Below, piece after piece: positions 6,374-8,722 of a stretch of 8,722 bases of DNA. The position numbers and the translations under genes were made by a program. Numbering within the stretch: position 1 is the first letter of the stretch; every line of letters starts with the position of its first letter. This stretch comes from Actinomycetota bacterium (lineage in GTDB: Bacteria; Actinomycetota; Thermoleophilia; UBA2241), in the NCBI GenBank assembly GCA_003132645.1, contig PKYM01000101.1:1-8722 (forward strand), written 5' to 3'. A model generated the notes under the pieces. It was given only the letters and a program-made list of their open reading frames with translations. It did no database searches and was not told where the DNA came from.

Positions 6374-7425
6374 CAGAACCCCTTGTGGCTGGCGAAGAAG
6401 TGCTCGACTCTGGCGTGGGCGTTCGCCCTGACGTCGAAGAAGTAGAACGGGTAGTCGAAGGTGTGAAGGACGCCCTGGGGGAAGCCGCCGGGCCTGAAGT
6501 AGGGCGGCTGCGTCGGGTCGATCGTGCTGCAGATCACGACGCCCTTGGTCTTGCTGACGCCGGCGTCGGCGAGGTTCAGCACGCGCTTGACGCTGCCGTT
6601 TGCGTTCAGCACGGGCGTTCCCCCGGTCGCGAGGTTCAGCCCGATGGAGCCGAGGTTCTGGGCGGCGCTCGCCACGGTCTGGCCCCTGGTCCAGGTGATC
6701 GGGTTGATGGCGATGCCCTTGGGCAGGATGACGGGATTCGTGCCGTCGACCGTAGCAGCCTCGGTGTTCCAGGAGACGATGACCCCCGTGCCGTCAGGGC
6801 CCTTGGCGAACTTCAGGATCGGGTTCTGGGCCAGGTAGTGCGGGGTGATCGAGTAGCCGACGACGTACGCCGCGATCATCCTCTTGTACACCCCGGGGTG
6901 ACCCTTCATGTACTGCGCGAGGAGATTCGCCATCACGTTCGAGCCGATCGAGTGCCCGGCCAGAATGAAGGGGCGGCCGTGGTCGTAGTGCTTGATGAAG
7001 TACTCGAACGCCGCGATCCCGTCGACCGTCGGCGCGCCCGCCACGACCTTGTCCTGTTCCTTCTGGGGCATGGCCGCGCGCATCGCGGAGTCCGCCTGCC
7101 GGAAGTAGGGCGCGTAGATGTCGGCGAAGGTCCTGAAGGCCCAGGCCTGCCGTTCGAATGCCACCTGGGCGCCGGCCATCATGGTGGGGTCATTGACCGG
7201 GCCGATGATCGGGTCGCCCGCCTGGGCCACGTACTCGGTGGGATAGAGGTAGAAGACGGCCACCCTCTTCGGAGCGCCGGTGGGCAGCGACAGCCAGTGC
7301 GCGCGTCGGCCGTAATCGGTCGCCTTCAAGATCGTCGTTGGCGGCGAGGCGGCGGCCGTCGACGCCAGGAGCGCGGCGCCCACCAGCAGGGCGATGGCCG
7401 TGACCAGGATCTTCTTTGCGCGCAT
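6373..7425 (-). CDS. Secreted DUF3089 (alpha/beta-hydrolase-like) protein
   Basis: A 350-residue protein with a clear Sec signal peptide: basic MRAKK, hydrophobic ILVTAIALLVGAALLA, and probable cleavage after an AxA near residues 24-27. The mature part matches DUF3089: FYLYPTEYV (58-66), IYAPYFRQAD (103-112), DGIAAFEYFIKHYDHGRPFILAGHSIGS (135-162), AAYVVGYSI (185-193) and the closing LHTFDYPFYFFDVRANAHARV (320-340). GHSIG is a nucleophile elbow with Ser159 as likely catalytic residue; His321 or a later His could complete the triad. An esterase, lipase or similar exported hydrolase is the best guess, with unknown substrate. The ATG at 7423-7425 is supported by AGGAGG (7433-7438 on the minus strand) with a 7-nt spacer. 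It is the first gene of a two-gene operon with the metallophosphoesterase and is divergent from tetR. Confidence 0.9.
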   Translation of the reverse strand: MRAKKILVTAIALLVGAALLASTAAASPPTTILKATDYGRRAHWLSLPTGAPKRVAVFYLYPTEYVAQAGDPIIGPVNDPTMMAGAQVAFERQAWAFRTFADIYAPYFRQADSAMRAAMPQKEQDKVVAGAPTVDGIAAFEYFIKHYDHGRPFILAGHSIGSNVMANLLAQYMKGHPGVYKRMIAAYVVGYSITPHYLAQNPILKFAKGPDGTGVIVSWNTEAATVDGTNPVILPKGIAINPITWTRGQTVASAAQNLGSIGLNLATGGTPVLNANGSVKRVLNLADAGVSKTKGVVICSTIDPTQPPYFRPGGFPQGVLHTFDYPFYFFDVRANAHARVEHFFASHKGF

Positions 7426-7440
7426 GTCGCGCCCTCCTCA

Positions 7441-7606
7441 GGCCCGATCGTTTCGGTGCGGGTGGTTGGAGCAGAGCCCGGAGGAAAAGGGTGATGCGGC
7501 GCTCCGCTTACCTTGCGTATCGGCACGGATCGCCGCGGTCTGCAATCGCTCTTGACAATGGCTGTATTATTAGACCGACAGTCGGTCTATTCTTCGGGAG
7601 AGCACC
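7441..7606. promoter_or_regulatory. Divergent promoter region between the hydrolase operon and tetR
   Basis: The 181-bp gap between the DUF3089 start and the tetR start holds an AT-rich patch (7551-7595) with TATTAT at 7565-7570 and TTGACA at 7552-7557. These two are only 7 bp apart and so cannot be one promoter's -10 and -35 boxes. The 19-bp palindrome overlaps this patch. No clean promoter was found on the minus strand, though TTGTCA (complement of the region near 7552-7557) is present. Both transcription units probably start here. Confidence 0.5.
7571..7589. promoter_or_regulatory. Perfect 19-bp palindrome, probable TetR operator
   Basis: TAGACCGAC-A-GTCGGTCTA is an exact inverted repeat with 9-bp arms and a single central base. 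It ends 17 bp before the tetR TTG start. Size, symmetry and position match operators of TetR/AcrR regulators, and the half-site TAGACCG resembles common TetR-family half-sites. It would let TetR repress its own operon and perhaps also the divergent hydrolase operon. Confidence 0.85.
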
Positions 7607-8290
7607 TTGGCTCGCACACTCGACCCAGCGGTTCACGCCGTTCGACGGGAGACGTTCATCGACATCGCTCAGCGCCTCATCCAGGCGAAGGGGTACGAAC
7701 AGATGAGCATCCAGGACGTCCTAGACGAGGCCGCGGCGTCAAGGGGCGCCTTCTACCACTACTTCGATTCGAAGGCGGCGCTGCTCGAAGCGGTCGTCGA
7801 GCGCATGGTGGAGGCCGCGACCTCGACGCTGGCGCCGCTCATCGCCGACCCGGGCGTGCCCGCCCTGCAGAAGCTTCAGGGCGTCTTCACAGGGATCGCC
7901 CGCTGGAAGGGGGAGCGGACGGAGCTCATGCTGGCGCTCCTGCAGGTCTGGCTTTCGGACGAGAACGCGATCGTGCGCGAGAAGTTCCGCCACGGCCTGG
8001 TGGCGCGCCTCGCGCCACTGCTGGCCGCGATCGTCCGCCAGGGCGCAGACGAGGGTGTCTTCACGTCGAGCTCCCCCGACGACCTCGCGCGCGTGCTGGT
8101 CTCGCTGCTACAGGGAACCAACGAGACGGCCGTCGAGCTCTACGTCGCCCGCCAGGCCGGCAAGGTCTCGTTCGAGGCCGTCCAGCGCCTGCTCGCGACC
8201 TACGTCGAAGCCTTCGAACGTCTCCTGGGACTTCCCTGCGGGTCGCTCACGCTGGTCGACCAGGCGGTCCTGCGCGAGTGGTACGGTTGA
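7607..8290 (+). CDS. TetR/AcrR-family transcriptional regulator
   Basis: A 227-residue protein with the standard TetR N-terminal DNA-binding domain: RETFIDIAQRLIQAKGYEQMSIQDVLDEAAASRGAFYHYFDSKAALLEAVV over about residues 14-64, with the HTH near 34-53 and the signature GAFYHYFDSK. The remaining helices form a ligand-binding and dimer domain with no recognisable specificity. The TTG start at 7607 keeps the full first helix and has GGGAG a few bases upstream; the next Met (residue 33) would delete helix 1. A perfect palindrome 17 bp upstream is the likely autoregulatory site. The stop is 2 nt before the ABC ATPase ATG, so the two are co-transcribed, the usual layout for a regulator of an efflux pump. 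Confidence 0.93.
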   Translation: MARTLDPAVHAVRRETFIDIAQRLIQAKGYEQMSIQDVLDEAAASRGAFYHYFDSKAALLEAVVERMVEAATSTLAPLIADPGVPALQKLQGVFTGIARWKGERTELMLALLQVWLSDENAIVREKFRHGLVARLAPLLAAIVRQGADEGVFTSSSPDDLARVLVSLLQGTNETAVELYVARQAGKVSFEAVQRLLATYVEAFERLLGLPCGSLTLVDQAVLREWYG

Positions 8291-8292
8291 CG

Positions 8293-8722
8293 ATGGATCC
8301 CGAAGGCGCAACAGCGATCACCGCGACGCCCGCGACCCCAGCGACGTCCGCGACCCCAGCGATCCGCGCTGAGAAACTGACCAAGAGCTACGGCAAGAGC
8401 CGCGGCATCGTAGCGCTCGACCTCGAGGTCCAAGCGGGCGAGGTCTTCGGCTTCCTGGACCCCAACGGAGCCGGCAAGACAACCACCATCCGCGTGCTCC
8501 TCGACCTCATCCGGCCGACGACGGGCCGCGTGCTCGTCCTGGGACGCGACAGCCACCGTGACACCCTGGCGATCCAGGCACGCAGCGGCTACCTGCCCGG
8601 CGAACTCAGCCTCTACCCCACACTCACCGGACGCGAGACCCTGCGGTACCTCGCCAACCTTCGTGGCGGCGTCGACTGGGACTACGTGAGCGAGCTCTGC
8701 GAGCGGCTCGACTGCGACCTGA
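8293..8722 (+). CDS. ABC transporter ATP-binding protein (CcmA/DrrA type), 3' end outside window
   Basis: The ATG at 8293 opens a frame that runs to the window edge, giving 143 residues of an ATPase normally about 300 long. After an Ala/Thr/Pro-rich leader (residues 6-23) come RAEKLTKSYGKSRGIVALDLEV, the Walker A region GFLDPNGAGKTTT (53-65, Lys62) and GYLPGELSLYPTLTGRETL (99-117), typical of drug-exporter ATPases paired with ABC-2 type permeases. The signature motif, Walker B and H-loop lie beyond the window. The usual Q-loop Gln is replaced by Gly in YLPGE, which I believe is normal in this actinobacterial subgroup. The first Gly of Walker A is Asp56. The gene follows tetR by 2 nt with no strong ribosome site, so coupling is likely. 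A permease gene is expected next (inference). Confidence 0.9.
   Translation, partial: MDPEGATAITATPATPATSATPAIRAEKLTKSYGKSRGIVALDLEVQAGEVFGFLDPNGAGKTTTIRVLLDLIRPTTGRVLVLGRDSHRDTLAIQARSGYLPGELSLYPTLTGRETLRYLANLRGGVDWDYVSELCERLDCDL
8323..8358 (+). repeat. Two-copy 18-bp tandem repeat in the ABC ATPase leader
   Basis: Two 18-bp units (8323-8340 and 8341-8358) differ at one base and are followed by a partial third copy (GCGA). They encode the low-complexity ATPATPATSATPA stretch before the ATPase domain. The 18-bp period keeps the frame, so copy-number change by slippage would only lengthen or shorten the leader. Confidence 0.7.

Noticed and set aside
6364..7494. 376-codon open frame on the plus strand opposite the DUF3089 gene
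   Set aside because: Antisense shadow of a gene with a signal peptide, GHSIG motif and strong ribosome site; the product is low-complexity and has no domain.
7552..7570. TTGACA plus TATTAT as a tetR promoter
   Set aside because: Only 7 bp separate them, against about 17 needed. Either may belong to a different promoter, but they are not a pair.

Overview
The window is a high-GC bacterial stretch, roughly two-thirds G+C by eye. It uses GTG and TTG as well as ATG starts, has clear AGGAGG-type ribosome binding sites, and is densely packed with metabolic, secreted and regulatory genes. The clostripain/propeller protein with a FlgD-like tail, the DUF3089 protein and the TIGR03768-type phosphoesterase suggest a high-GC actinobacterial lineage (Thermoleophilia- or Coriobacteriia-like). 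That placement is inference from protein style only. No rRNA, tRNA, CRISPR array, insertion sequence, integrase or phage gene is visible.

Layout from left to right. (1) <3-2366 (+) is the 3' part of a large, probably exported C11 (clostripain-type) cysteine protease. Its catalytic domain is followed by seven YCF48/BNR-like repeats that should form a seven-bladed propeller, then a C-terminal beta-sandwich. (2) 2464-3024 (+) is a RibD-C/dihydrofolate-reductase-like protein with a GTG start behind a perfect AGGAGG. (3) 3064-3558 (-) is a MarR-family repressor, divergent from (4) 3661-4596 (+), a zinc-less medium-chain NADP-dependent oxidoreductase of the quinone-reductase type. Their shared 102-bp gap holds a 9-bp direct repeat and two short inverted repeats, so the pair looks like a classic regulator/target module. 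(5) A perfect 12-bp-arm hairpin at 4614-4650 lies between convergent genes. (6) On the minus strand, a secreted DUF3089 alpha/beta-hydrolase-like protein (6373-7425) is translationally coupled through TGATG to a TIGR03768-type metallophosphoesterase (4706-6373). (7) Divergent from that operon, a TetR-family regulator (TTG start, 7607-8290) is followed after 2 nt by an ABC-transporter ATPase that runs off the window (8293->8722). A perfect 19-bp palindrome (7571-7589) sits just upstream of tetR and is the strongest regulatory site in the window.

How the parts may work together. The MarR/oxidoreductase pair would respond to a small electrophile, quinone or similar ligand. The TetR/ABC pair has the layout of a self-repressed exporter operon. 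The hydrolase/phosphoesterase pair may be controlled from the same intergenic region as tetR and could act on a phosphorylated or esterified extracellular substrate. No complete new defence or mobile system is visible. The most notable points are the protease-propeller fusion, the coupled hydrolase/phosphoesterase pair whose second protein has no visible signal peptide, and an Asp in place of the first Gly of the ABC Walker A motif.
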